DNA of 64,000 bases. Source: Ziziphus jujuba (Eukaryota; Streptophyta; Magnoliopsida; Rosales; Rhamnaceae). A program made the translations under genes and the position numbers. Positions 1-11,966 of the stretch are shown piece after piece (the first letter of the stretch is position 1; every line of letters starts with the position of its first letter). The DNA lies in the NCBI RefSeq assembly GCF_031755915.1, contig NC_083383.1, forward strand, positions 30,607,501-30,671,500. The letters are read 5' to 3'. The notes under the pieces were generated by a model. That model did not search any database. It was given only the letters and a program-made list of their open reading frames with translations, and was not told where the DNA came from.

Positions 1-95
1 TTTTAAATGGTACAGTATATGTGGTGATGTTTTCATATTCAGAAGATGATACATACAATAATGATTCTTGGAAATTTGGATGTGTTGATATTCAG

Positions 96-2954
96 AAAAT
101 AATCCCATTTCATGAAGTCACAAGTGTACGAAGAGCAAAGACAGCAGGAATCTTCCCCAATGCCATAGAAATTTCAGCCGGAGGCAAGAAGGTGGTACTA
201 GATTCTGCGTATCATTTTCTCCTCTTTAAGTTTGCAGTGGTGATATCTGGCTATAGCTATGGCCTGAACTTTTTTGTTAATTCTGCATTTCAGTATCAGC
301 TTCAATATCTTACTCAATTTTTAATATGACAGTACTTTTTTGGATCCTTTCTGTCCCGTGATGAAGCTTTCAAGCTCATTAATGATGGATGGTTGCAACA
401 TAGTAATGGTGCCAAAGCAATTGCAGAGCAGCAGGTCTTATATTTTATTCGCAGTTAGCTTGAGCTATAATTCTTTCTTTATCTTAAACCATGAGTAGAT
501 TTTTTTTTTTTTTTTTTATTTGATTTGTCTACCTATTATTTCCTCACTTCTTAGTATAAAGGGAATTATATGACATTGGGGTATAAATTTTGTACCCTAC
601 AGCATATTTTTGTGCTCCTTTTTTTGGCGTGTAGCAGTAATGCATAGATTCACGGTGAACTATCAAAATTACTTTCTGAAGAAAATGAAACCATGAGTAT
701 GTTTTGGATACTTGGGTATTTAAGTTTGACTGGATCTAGTAGTTGAGAAATTAATGTTAGGATTCTTCTCTTTCTTTGAGTATTAAATTAAATTTGAGAA
801 GGCAAAAGTAACTTGATTGGATTTTTGGAACATGCTTGGAAAAATTAAAATATTTATGGAAGCCTGAGGTCTCAAATGACTTGGTCGTTATAATTCCATA
901 TTTCTCACTGCTGCTTTAACTGATACTGATACAGTATATCTGTTGGTATTTCTGAAATTTAGACCACCAAATTTCAATTTAATATTTGGTACGGATATAT
1001 CCTAGATACAATTGCATTATCACTGTCACTGTCCCCCTTCCTCTCTCTAATGTACTGATTTTGTTTCAGGAATCAACATCTCCGACCAGCAGCCCAGGGC
1101 ATGGAATTGTAATTGAGAAAGTCCAGAGCTTCAAGCAATCAATTGACGAATCAAACTCTACTGATAGGTATATTCATGAGCAAGGAGCAACAAACTCTTT
1201 GTCTCTCTCTGATGTGTTTTTTTGGTGGCTACTCATTTATGTTTATGTGTGTGTGAAATTCAGGAATACAGATACCCCTATTTCAGAAGATTCTAAGCTT
1301 GCGCCCAATGCCGAACATGACACTATGCCAACAACCCTTCCCAATATGCAGGAGAATGTTGTAGGGGATGTGATTCCAGTTCCGAATACAGACCTTTCAT
1401 CTTCAAGCAAGACCGAATTATGGAAGGAGGAGGACTATGATGCTCCCAAGCGTGAGTTTAGTGTACCTTCTAGATCCGTCTTTTGTTGTTTCCATTCCAT
1501 ACTTGACCTAAGTTTGACCTTGAGCTGCCATTGTGAGATTATATTCAGTGAAGCCCTGTACACTTTGGTTCTCTTTGAATCTCTTCGGAGATCATACTGG
1601 CCAACATATGGTCAAGTAATTTACTAATTAGTACATTTTGCAAAATATTTGTTATGGAACAGTTCCTAAGGCTGTGGCATTAAGCAACAAAACATTATGA
1701 ATATATCTGGGCACATTGATACCAATATTATGGGTGTGGTACAGTGGTTAATTTGATTCAGAGTAGGTCGGTCTAATACTACAAATTGTGCATACATACA
1801 TGTTTTTGTGTGTGATGCTTCTCAAAGTTATAAATGTTGTATTTAAATTTCTATATCATTTAATGGTTTGATCGATGCGTTTTTACTAATTTGATCTTTC
1901 ACCCAGTGGTTATTCTAATCCATGGCCTAAAAATTTGTGCTGTTTTACTTGAAATGCAGTACCAGATGTTTATACAAAGGTCTCTGAATCAAAATTTCCG
2001 GTAATGTTTCTTTCCTTTATAATTTATGAGACATAAAATTTAACTTGAAATATTTTCTCGTTTAACCATATTGATTAATATTTTCAGTTTGAATAATCTG
2101 TTTTAATTACTCCAAGTGCAGATAAAAGTAGAGGACTTCTTTAATTTCTTCTTTTCAGATGATGCCGTTGATTTTATTGAATCGTTTCATAAGAAATGTG
2201 GAGACAAAGGTAGCACTTTTGGAACTAGCATGGAATACATAAATTTATATGTGTTTCCTTTTTCTTTCATCTTTTGGTGAAATTATCAAGGATGATTTCT
2301 TTCTATATATTTTTGCTTCTTCAGTTCTGTGTTATGCTTTACTTTTCAGAATTTCGGTGCAGTTCGTGGTATCCTCATGACAAGTTTGGGCATGCTCGTG
2401 ATGTATCATTTCAACATCCAATAAAGATATACTTTGGTACGACTGTGTGTTTTCTTATCTTTCCATCATGTATCCTTCCTTTTTTTTTTTTTTTTTTTTT
2501 TTTTCCTTTCCTTCTCAGTTTGTTTCGGTATTAACGGTTTGTGTTGCCATTAAGGTGCAAAGTATGGTAGCTGTCAGGAGACACAGAAATTTCGAGTTTA
2601 TAGAAACAGGTTCGAATATATGTTAGGTACCATGTTGCTTAAGAATAATTTGCATTTGTTGTTATCTATTTTCTTGCATGGTTCACTTTTTTGGGTCTAA
2701 TTTGTTAATTTTTTAATTTTTAGTAGAAAATTGTTTTCACTTATTTCTTAGTCAATAACATAAAATTTATTTATTTTTTTGTTATTCATATGATAGAGAC
2801 TGAATTTTTAATGTTTTATCAGATTAATATGGTTACATGCCTTTTATACAATAATTGTGAACATTCTACTTCTTGGTGGTGTTCATCTTTTGGCTGAATC
2901 TATTTTCTTTTCCCTTTTCTAATCTCCTCCACCGCGCGCCCTGCGCCACCCCCC

Positions 2955-2985
<31 letters not shown>

Positions 2986-5814
2986 AAAAAAGAAAAATCA
3001 TTAAGCCATAGATAAATGCATTATTCTGATAGGATAATTTTACAACTGTTAATCAACTACTTTTCTTCAATTTTTTCTACTGTTTTCTACTTTTGTTCTC
3101 CTACTTTCTTATTGCAGAAAGCGATATCATTTATGCTGAAAAAAATTGTTCCCTCACAATTTTTTTCCCCTGTTATCTTCTTGGCATTTTAACTTTTGAC
3201 TTTTTGGTCAGTCATTTGGTTGTTGAGACATCACAAGAAGTCAGTGACGTACCCTATGCAGATTATTTCCGCGTTGAGGTATGAGCTACAGTGGTGCCAT
3301 TTTGATGTACCTTCCTCAAACATAAATTTATTTTCTTTAGTTATTCTTCTGTATAAAAGATCAGTTAACATTATTCAATTAATCTAGAGTAACTTGTAGA
3401 CCAAGTAATATAATATTTATTAAATAACAATTATAGCTTGATTCGTATGATGCATAAAACTTTAAACGTTGTGGAAAACTGTTTGGTATGTATAAGTAAT
3501 GTTGACTAACACTAAATTACTATGGAGAAGTTGCTAGTAAACTTGTAAGAACTTTTTTGTTAGATTTAGGAGGATATATGAAAATTAGCTGAGTATAAGC
3601 TTCTTTGGATTAAATACACAGACTAAACATTTCATCAAATGTCCAAAAAGCTTTTGTTGGATCTTTAGTTGTAATGAATGGCAAAGCACTCATACAAAAT
3701 CTTTGGCATGTGCAATGATAAATACTAGCTTTACCAGGCAATTCTTGGAGTTCCTTTTCAAGCAATTGTATAGTTGTGGTTTCATGTAATTTTTTTAATC
3801 TTTTCAATGTAATAAAATATTTATAAATGTAGTCTTGCTATAGCTATGTTCATGATCCCTTTTTCTCATGTGATTTGATTTCAGGCAATTTGGGATGTGG
3901 AAAGAGATGCTGATGAATCAAAAGAATGCTGCTTTCTTCAGGTGTATGTGAATGTGGCATTTTCAAAGAGAACAGTTTGGAAAGGTTTAGCCCTGCCTGT
4001 GCTAGTGTTTTTACTTGTTCTATTTTGGTCAAGCTTTAAGATCTTGACCAGCATAAATTATTAAATAGCCCATATTAAATTGTTTTCATACAACTAAGTT
4101 TTTGTGTGATTGACATATGTTCAGATTAAGTGGTTATTTATTTATTTATTTTTTTCAATTGGATGGTTAAGATTAAATTGCACCACATAATCATTTTTGT
4201 TAAATTGTCAACTCTCTTCACTCATGGTAGTTCAATTGCAATTAGTTTTGGCAAAAAGGTCTGTGCAATTTTAGTAAAATCTAAGGATTCTGTTTGTACA
4301 TTTTCAAGAAAAATTTCAGAGATAATGTTGAAGTTTGTCTTCAATTCTTTGTTGTATGAAAATTAATAAAACCATATTGAAGGTTATTTTTAGGCTTCTT
4401 AGTAAAAGTAAGATTGCTTGCTAGTGACTTGGGCTTTTATTTCAAATTTTGAATTCTAAAAGTTATTAGTGTCTCTCTGTATCTGTGTCTTTGTGTGAAT
4501 TTAATTTGATGTCAAGCGGGTCTATATGGTGTGGTCACAGGAAAAATAGTGCAGTCTACCTTGGAAGAATGCCGAGATGCTTATGCAATTTGGATGAACA
4601 TGGTATTGTTTGATTTCTTCTTCTTTCTTTTCGTCTTGTATGCCCTCTTAATTATCTGGTTATTCATAATTGGTATTAGATTTTTGTGTTGTGTAACTAT
4701 ATATTTGTTGTATTGGCTCAAGAATGTGAAAATGTCTTATTGTTCAGGCACATGAGTTGTTGATGAAGAAGAAACTTGAAAAACGAGAAGGTAAGACTGC
4801 TCTTGACTTGCCAACATTAGTTTTCCACTAATGCCCTAATATTATGTTGATGATAAAGCCACTAAATAAAATGAATCATGCCTCACTTTTTTCATAAAAC
4901 TTTTGATGAAACAGAGGAATTAGTTCTGGTATCAAAATTTTAATGTGTTCTTATTTGGCAGAGGGAGATCCTGTGGCTAATTTGGTTCAGAATGGTGATA
5001 TTCCTTCTGAAAGTGAAGCGAAGGGTGGGAAAACTTCTGAAAGGTTACATGAACCTAGTAGCGAGCATACAAGGTTGGCACAGATGTCTGTTTCCACGGA
5101 TGTTAATCAGCAATTTGGTGATTTGCAAGGAAATTCGATTGGGGCTTTCTCATTTGCATCTTGGTTCAGAGAATCTATGAAAAGATTCCATTCCTCCTTG
5201 AAAAATCAAGGGAATCTTTCCCTCATCATAATTGTCATCTTTGCTGTGATTTTCTTAATGCAGGTATCTACTTTTTAACTATACTATTAAAATTTCCAAT
5301 TTAGTTTAGGATGAAATATAATAACTCATTTTGTCCAAGGAATTCTTACTAGTATTAATATAGCAATATTCTGACTAGTATTAAGGAAACATTACTTGGG
5401 GGATATATATTAACTAGATCATGTCGAGGGGCCCTTTCCATTCTCTACGAATTGTATCTGTGAAATAATTTTATATTGTGGTGTCTGGTGTTAACTTTAT
5501 TGCTTTATATCAGCTTAATTACATAGATAACATTAATTAAAATATATAAATATTTGGTGCAGATGAGCATACTTGCGCTATTAGCTAGACCCCAACACAT
5601 CCATGTGCACTCTCCGGCGGACTACTTAAATGGCATGGGCGGCGGAGTGGGTGCAAAATCATCAGAAAGCATGGCTTGGCTGGAGAAGCGAATTCATCAC
5701 CTCAAGGATGAAATGTACATGGTTGAGTCTCGGCTTGAGAGGATGCGGCATGAACATTCTATTTTGAAATCTCAGCTTGAAGATCTTATACAGCATTCTA
5801 GTAAGCAAAGATAG
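96..5814 (+). CDS. VAD1: VAD1-like GRAM-VASt domain membrane protein, 5' partial
   Basis: Fourteen exons join in one frame with GT..AG borders: 96-191, 333-434, 1070-1167, 1264-1451, 1960-2000, 2122-2209, 2350-2436, 2555-2609, 3212-3278, 3885-3984, 4541-4602, 4748-4790, 4962-5263, 5563-5814. They give 526 residues ending at a TAG. Visible residues 1-66 are the second half of a GRAM domain (KIIPFHEVTSVRRAKTAGIF, then FLSRDEAFKLI). Residues 67-175 are a Ser/Thr-rich acidic linker. Residues about 176-328 are a VASt domain (DDAVDFIESFH, SWYPHDKFG, VSFQHPIKIYF, TSQEVSDVPYADYF). A hydrophobic segment follows at about 424-450, then a C-terminal coiled coil (WLEKRIHHLKDEM). VASt domains are StART-like lipid-binding folds, and Arabidopsis VAD1 restrains cell death and defence around vascular tissue. 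The start codon and N-terminus are upstream of base 1. The related C2-GRAM-VASt protein BAGP1 is not excluded, because a C2 domain would lie outside the window. Confidence 0.85.
2949..2991. repeat. Poly(C)27-poly(A)16 tract in a VAD1-like intron
   Basis: Within the intron between the exons ending at 2609 and starting at 3212, 27 consecutive C (2949-2975) run directly into 16 consecutive A (2976-2991). Homopolymers of this length are prone to assembly error, so the true length is uncertain. Confidence 0.9.
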
Positions 5815-6232
5815 CATCTTGTTCCCTTTTTTTGTTTTTTTACATTTATCTCATTCTTGTGATGGCAAATGTACTAATATTATTCTTTATAGCTTGTGTT
5901 CTTGTAATTAAAAATATATAAATAATAGAAAGTGTTCTTCAATGCTGAAAAGAATAAAGATGACCCTGACGGTTTTGATTGATTGTGATGATATCGAATT
6001 AGGCCGTTGATAGTTAATAGGGAGCTGGCATTTCCACAGCCACTTTTGTTTTTTGTTTTTTGTTTTTTTTTTTTCCTTTCTCCGTTGATGATGCATAATA
6101 CTAATTTCTTTCAAATGTTACCACATTCTTGTGGGTTGTTGCTTAAGGTACCAGAGCACTTCGTAACATTTGAAATGACCCATATATACTTAAAAAAAGA
6201 ATTAGGTTTAAATGATCATATGTAAAATTGGA

Positions 6233-6235
<3 letters not shown>

Positions 6236-6275
<40 letters not shown>
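6236..6275. repeat. (AT)n microsatellite
   Basis: An uninterrupted run of about 20 AT dinucleotides, about 420 bases past the VAD1-like stop codon. Confidence 0.95.
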
Positions 6276-6278
<3 letters not shown>

Positions 6279-7575
6279 GTAATAAAGTTTCAATAATTAT
6301 AAAAACTTGAAAATTATATAAAAGATGTATTATATTTCAAAGGAGAGAAATAGAAGAATGCTGGGGAACTGGTTTTAAAAGCAGGAAATTAAGTTGGGTA
6401 ACATGTTCATTAAAACAAGGAAACAACATTTTAACCCAAATCAAAACATAGATAAATTTATGATATACTGACTTGGTAACAGTACTATTTTCTTCCTTAA
6501 TTAGAATAGATAAATGAGCAACCTTAACCTATTATATTAAGTAGGTTAAATACTTTTTCTGCAAATTAACATTCCTTTGGAATTGATGATGATAATGAAT
6601 AAAAGCGATTTCGTGCGACTCATGGAGCCTTAAATGCACTATGTTAGCACTGTACACCGTCGAATTCTCTGATGATCTATTCATTGAAAAAAGAAAAAAA
6701 ACAAAAATGGAATTCTTTGAGGATCTATAATGTTAAAAAGTCTGCTGATCATAATAACTCTAGAAGACCACCGACCTCTACACGACAAATAGAACTTCCT
6801 TTTCATTTTTTTTGTGGATTTTGTTTCGTTTTGCATGATATATCTTATGTTTGGGATGCCAAATAGAATGTTAGTTTTCATGTGTTACAAGCTCTAAAAT
6901 GATTCTGAAAACGATTGAAGAGAAGAATTTAAATGGGGGTGGTAGTGGTTAGATGGTAATTAGGCACAGCCGCAATGTGGGTTTTGAATAAGTAGTAGCA
7001 ACTTACAATTCTTGAATGAAATTAGACTCCAAAAGAGAAGGGGGGAAAAAAAAAAAAAAAGGAAAAAAAAGAAGAAAAAAAAGATAAATCGAAGAGAAAG
7101 TGACATTTTCCACATTGTTCTCGTTGAGTTCTAGTAATTTGGAGTAGAAGGATTCATGGACTGCATGCATCAAAAAAGGCCATATTAAAATATCAACAAC
7201 AATTCCAACATTTGCAACGTTTGATTCTTTTCTTTCAAAGAGTGGACCAAACACGCGCTCTGTACTCGTCCTTACCGTCCCCCGTCCTCTCGCCAATCAT
7301 TTCTTTTGTTTTCTTTTCTGCCCACAAAACTAAGTCGTAGGAATTCCAATTTATTTTTCTTTTTATAAAAAAGAAAAAAGAAAAAAGAAAAAGATATAAA
7401 ATCCAACTTTGTACGATTGAAATTTTGAGCAATCCTGATGATAGTGGATAAACGTTTTATCTCTGGGAAAAGATCACCACAAGTTTGTCAGCTTCTACTT
7501 TATATATCAAAGTATTTGATAAATATTTTTTTAATAAATATTATTTGTTTATTGAATAGTTAGATATAATAGTGT

Positions 7576-7607
7576 AAAAGTTATGGATAAAATCATCCAT
7601 AACTTTT
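7576..7607. repeat. Perfect 13-bp hairpin with 6-nt loop
   Basis: AAAAGTTATGGAT (7576-7588) is followed after six bases by its exact reverse complement (7595-7607). Nothing nearby links it to a gene. It may be the residue of a foldback element. Confidence 0.75.
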
Positions 7608-8141
7608 TAGCATAAATTTGATTTAAAATTTGATGATGGAATATAATATGTATTTTTAAAATTTTAATAATGCTTAATTTGGTTAGATTTTAAAATTGAA
7701 TTTATTTATCCTATAGAATTTAAATTTTTTAAAACAAGCAATTGTTATTTTGTTTTAAAAAAATCAACTCTACTTCTTAAAATAAAGGAAAACAAAAGCA
7801 CAAACATATTACTTTTCGATAGCTTTTTGTTTTTTTCTAGGCTTTAATTTTTTTTATGATGTTTACTCCATTTTTTTTTTTTGCATATTTTTTCATTATT
7901 GTTACCAAATTAAAGAATATGAATAATTATTCTATTTTTTATTTCTAAAAATTACTAAATGTTTATTTACTTTTAAATTTATTTAATCAAGAATCAAGAT
8001 AATTTATCAAAAAAAAATTTTTGGTTGAAAATATTTATCATATATGTTGTTACATTGAAGTACTTTTAAATGTTCATCCGTATTAGTTAACCCAAAAAAA
8101 AAAAAAAAAAAAAGAAAAAATTCTGATGCTTCCGGAAGTCA

Positions 8142-8197
8142 TGCTCCCCCCTCTCAAATAATACATATATTATCCATGTGTTTGTGAGGAGGGAGCA
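8142..8197. repeat. Inverted repeat, 15-bp arms
   Basis: TGCTCCCCCCTCTCA (8142-8156) pairs with TGTGAGGAGGGAGCA (8183-8197) with two mismatches and a 26-nt loop. A further palindrome carrying the same GGGAGCAT end lies at 8231-8245. The GC-rich arms stand out in AT-rich DNA, which suggests a small foldback element. Confidence 0.65.
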
Positions 8198-8539
8198 CAA
8201 AAAAAAAAAAATAAATAAATAAATAAAATCCTCCCGGGAGCATAGTAAACTTATTAAAGAAAACAAATGCTGGTCTCTACCTAGGCGTACTTGGAACTGA
8301 AATATTTTGTAGTGTTCAATCAAAACCAAAATCCCATATCCCATACATCATATACGATATCTTTTCTTTGCTGTCAACCACATATGGTGTTACACTTTTG
8401 AAAGTGATTGATACAAGCCATCTTATATGTGGATAGAAGTCACTCAGCCACGGGCCTTATGAAACGATAGAATTTCTTTCTCATGCTTCTCTTTTCATCT
8501 CACCATTTTTATTACCATTAATTAATATAACTTCGTTTA

Positions 8540-8957
8540 GAGCATCCAAAAAAAAATTCTTTATTTTCTCTTAAAAAAAAAATTCATTATTTGTTTTTTA
8601 CTTTTAAAAGTTATTTTTTAAAAAGAAAACTTCAATGGATTTTTTATGTTGATTTTCTAGTATAAAGAGTGCATTTGGCTTTCAAAATATAAAGAATCAA
8701 ATTCAATATTTTAATTTAATTTTATATTTTTTAAATTTAATATAATATAAATTCTAATACCACTATTATAATATTTTAAAAAATAAATAAAAAAGAAAAT
8801 ATCAATAAAATAATAAATTTTTATAAAGAAAAAAAATTGAAGAGTATAAATAAAGAGTATTGTAAGAAGATATATTAAAGTTTTACTATCTATATCAAAA
8901 GATACGTTTTATATTCACTAAATATGTTTTTTATTTAAAAGGTCATTTGAGGATGCT
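8540..8957. mobile_element. PIF/Harbinger (Tourist-like) MITE, 418 bp
   Basis: The segment begins GAGCATCC and ends GGATGCT, an inverted terminal pair, and TTA flanks it on both sides (8537-8539 and 8958-8960). A TTA or TAA target duplication is the hallmark of PIF/Harbinger elements, and GAGCATCC-type ends are common in plant Tourist MITEs. The interior is AT-rich and non-coding. The TIR beyond the first eight bases is weak, so the superfamily is inferred mainly from the flanks. Confidence 0.6.
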
Positions 8958-9089
8958 TTAGTAGATATTTTTAATGCTTATTAATTGCTAACATTTATCA
9001 CTTTGTTAAATAAAATCTCTCTTTTTTTTAGATCTATGTAGAATGATAAATAACTAATTTGATAGTCATTTATGATGACATAAATAGAA

Positions 9090-9191
9090 ACATTTATCAA
9101 AATGAGTTTCTTTATTTTATAAACAATTTGAAATGATTTTTAAATTTGGTGTTTCTATTGTTCATAAAATGAGATTCATTTTGATAAATGC
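9090..9191. repeat. Inverted repeat with arms of about 33 bp
   Basis: ACATTTATCAAAATGAG and the bases after it to 9125 are the near reverse complement of 9159-9191, with a loop of about 33 bases. It looks like a foldback/MITE remnant. A short-hairpin RNA precursor is possible but nothing supports it. Confidence 0.6.
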
Positions 9192-9721
9192 TGCTATTTT
9201 TGCTATTAAAATAGTTATAATAGTAGCAATTTATCATTTATATATGTTTGATCTCTCAAATCAAAAACGGAAAAAAGAAAAAAGAAAAAAAAAAGAACCG
9301 AAAACATAATGTTGTCAAACCATATTTTGGGAATCCCTAGTACTGGCATATAGGTGCATTTTCTAAAGTTAGGAGTTCTCTAACTAAAGAAAAATCAATT
9401 ATATTTATAGAAGAAGAAAAAAAAATTGGCAAAATTAGCTGCAAATTCTATTAAAATTGTAATGTTTAGGACTATCATTTTCTATGAACATAATGAATAT
9501 GAAGACATGCCGCTTAAGCATATACATTGTTGATGGCCATCAAAACTTGTGTACAAAGTCAAATTTTGGCTTTACAAAAATTAGAATACCCTCTCATTAG
9601 CTTATTAGGAAAGAGGGCCATTCTGAAGTGAGTTGGTTATGTACTTATAATAATTAATTACGATTTATGTTCGATTGTAGCAAAAAAAAAAATAAAAAAA
9701 AATTATGATTTATGTTCAAAA

Positions 9722-11020
9722 CTAGGTAAAATTTGGACTGAGCATCCTCTCCTCTGTGGTGGATCTAGAAGGACACGTGGAAGCTTTTACCAAATCAAGG
9801 TACGTCTTCAGATCATGACACGTTGCAATACCACCCCTCTTGTTCCCGTACGCACATTCCTTGCTGCGCAGCTTCAGCTCCTGTCCCACGTCAGCATAAA
9901 CCCACTGCGTGTCCTCCACGCGTTTCTGAATCCACCTCGGCAACCCACCCGCAGCGTCGTCGTTCCTTAACCTATCCACGTCATCATCGTCGACCACGAA
10001 ACCTGGTACTTTGGTGATTGGGTCGTCGGGGTTCACGATCCGGAGTACCCTGGTCCCACTTTTGTCCAGATGGCGTCTCAGGCTTTTGTTTCCCACGCGG
10101 GGTCCACCAAAGGAGATGACCGTCACCATAGGCGGACTCGCGAAGCTAGTGGTTATATCATACGCGCTTAGGATAGCAAGAGCTGCACCCAGGCTGTGAC
10201 CCGTGATCGTCAAACTCAGTGGCTCATCACCGTACGATTCGATGACTCTCGCAATCTCTTCCCTGATCATGTCCTGTAAACTAGGACACGTGGAAGTCCT
10301 CGAAGTATAGAGGCTGTAGAAGCCTCTCTCTACCATGGGACTATCACTGTTGGGTCCCACATGACCGGGCAAATCGGTCAACGAGGCACGTAGATTTTCG
10401 AGCCACTCGAAGCAAGTAGCGGTGCCTCTTAAGGCAATCACCACATCTCGGCGGCCAAGCCTAGCAATCTCCTCTTTGTCCTGACAAACCGCCACGTAAC
10501 CAATCCAGCTGGATTTCGCCGTCATCCAGCTCGGCATTCTGTCAATCCAACGTGGCATTCCGACCCCACACGTGGCACGCAAGTTCTTGGTGACCCTATA
10601 CCCTGTCGATCCGAAGCCGGATTGTTGGAGCAGCGAGTTTCTCGAAAAACGACACGTCGCATAAGTTGGTGAGAAGGGGTCAAAGTCAAAAGAGCGATAA
10701 GCGGCCTCAACGAACTGGCCGTAGCGTAGAATTTCGGAGCGAAGATTGTCGTCGAGAGGGTCAAGCAAGCCTTCCCAGTTATCACTTCCTTGATATTGCA
10801 TCCAACGCTTGCCGAGCTTGGGTGGTGATCGGATGGAGATGGGAGCAGAACCAATGTGGTGCATCCCCAATCCATTAATGCAGCCACGATTGAGCTCGGT
10901 GGTCGTGAAGCTGAGGTTCTGTGTTATGGGGAATAATTCATGGTGGTCAGCGGTTTTAATGGCGGAGAAATGATCAAGTTTAGAAGGAGAAGTTACAGCT
11001 CCAAAAGCAAGAGTAGCCAT
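9722..11020 (-). CDS. Class I phospholipase A1 (PLA1-Ibeta2/DAD1-like), plastid-targeted, copy 1
   Basis: An intronless 432-residue protein. It is an alpha/beta-hydrolase lipase of the plant class I PLA1 family, which releases sn-1 fatty acids from membrane phospho- or galactolipids. Family members work in plastids, and some feed jasmonate synthesis. Residues 1-65 are Ser/Thr-rich without acidic clustering, like a transit peptide. The conserved core starts at LGKRWMQYQG (69-78). The nucleophile elbow is GHSLG (274-278) with Ser276. The expected acid lies in DDPITKVPG (332-340) and the expected His is His402 in ATCHDLKTYL. The RGTAT oxyanion-side motif is at 198-202. The start is the first Met of the frame, just before the transit-like segment. 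The paralogue at 40475-41860 is longer in the N-terminal and mid-loop regions. Which class I subgroup it belongs to is judged from memory of family sequences. Confidence 0.92.
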   Translation of the reverse strand: MATLAFGAVTSPSKLDHFSAIKTADHHELFPITQNLSFTTTELNRGCINGLGMHHIGSAPISIRSPPKLGKRWMQYQGSDNWEGLLDPLDDNLRSEILRYGQFVEAAYRSFDFDPFSPTYATCRFSRNSLLQQSGFGSTGYRVTKNLRATCGVGMPRWIDRMPSWMTAKSSWIGYVAVCQDKEEIARLGRRDVVIALRGTATCFEWLENLRASLTDLPGHVGPNSDSPMVERGFYSLYTSRTSTCPSLQDMIREEIARVIESYGDEPLSLTITGHSLGAALAILSAYDITTSFASPPMVTVISFGGPRVGNKSLRRHLDKSGTRVLRIVNPDDPITKVPGFVVDDDDVDRLRNDDAAGGLPRWIQKRVEDTQWVYADVGQELKLRSKECAYGNKRGGIATCHDLKTYLDLVKASTCPSRSTTEERMLSPNFT

Positions 11021-11078
11021 TTACTACTACTATTTGTTTGAGAGATAAGTTTGGAGTGGAATGTTGCATGGTTTCATA

Positions 11079-11079
11079 C

Positions 11080-11115
<36 letters not shown>

Positions 11116-11351
11116 GGAGGGAGAGAGAGAAGATGAATGGCGTGGACGGTGCATGGATTTGTAGTATAAGGTATTTACTTTGAAAGCGGCGTGTTATTGA
11201 AGAATCCTGGTTTCGTCCTTGTAGCTATAATGATATTATATCATGGTGGGGGCAAAAGGGATTTTTAAATTTTAACTGAAAATGGCTCCTGTGGATTGGA
11301 TATTTACCAAAACAAGAAGCCGAGAGGGAGAAAGAGAGGGGTTGAATATAC

Positions 11352-11384
<33 letters not shown>

Positions 11385-11390
11385 GTGGAA
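11079..11390 (-). promoter_or_regulatory. Upstream region of PLA1 copy 1: TA/GA tract, shared block, (GAT)n
   Basis: Upstream of the minus-strand start at 11020 lie a (TA)n tract (11079-11098), possibly including the TATA box, and a (GA)n tract (11099-11131), which is CT-rich on the sense strand as in plant leaders. A block at 11244-11281 (TGGTGGGGGCAAAAGGG, then TTTTAACTGAAAA) and a (GAT)n run at 11353-11384 follow. The same block and a GATGATG segment occur in the same order upstream of copy 2. Promoter function is inferred. Confidence 0.5.
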
Positions 11391-11935
11391 TATTGGATTT
11401 TGAAAGGTGATTGACTGAAAGGGGTCGTCCACAAACACACGGAAAAAGGAATAATATAAAACACTAAATAATAGTGACAAATCAATGAGTCTTTTCCGAC
11501 CACACGCCTAGCACGTGACTTTCCCTTGAGGAACTTAAATATTCATCATATTCATTCTTTTACCTTTTGCTTATGTACTTCGTTACTTTTTTAGCAAATT
11601 ATAATATATTATGCTACTATTTGTTATTCCAAATTTTCATAAAAGGTTAAGTATTATTTCCTTCTCAGCTTAAATTCAAAATTCCCACATTCGCCTATAT
11701 AAACTATTATTTTCTTGGTAGCTTTGCTATTCCAATCCCATTGATATTTTTAACCGATGAATTTGGTAAAATTTGTATAAATTTAGTTCACTTCTGTGCC
11801 ACCGAGTTAAGATTTTAATCAAATTTACTTGAAAGAAATTATATGGTTGGACTAAACTAATAGCTGATAAGAAAATTAAGGGGATAATTACATTTTAATG
11901 TTCTTTAAAATTACATTATTTTGTATAGGAGGCTG

Positions 11936-11966
<31 letters not shown>

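Larger units (their letters stand above)
5815..8539. other. Intergenic: VAD1-like 3' flank and AT-rich DNA
   Basis: The 3' untranslated region of the VAD1-like gene probably occupies the first 130 bases or so, with an AATAAA-type signal near 5950. The rest is AT-rich with homopurine and poly(A)/poly(T) stretches (7030-7085, 7370-7395, 8094-8113). I see no gene. The small open frames here are low-complexity Phe/Lys-rich translations of these tracts. Confidence 0.7.

Noticed and set aside
986..1627. 213-codon plus-strand frame
   Set aside because: It is two real VAD1-like exons (1070-1167, 1264-1451) read through their introns, not a separate gene.
11225..11503. Minus-strand open frame of 92 codons with a poly-His run
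   Set aside because: The His run is a translation of the (GAT)n repeat upstream of PLA1 copy 1. The rest has no family resemblance.
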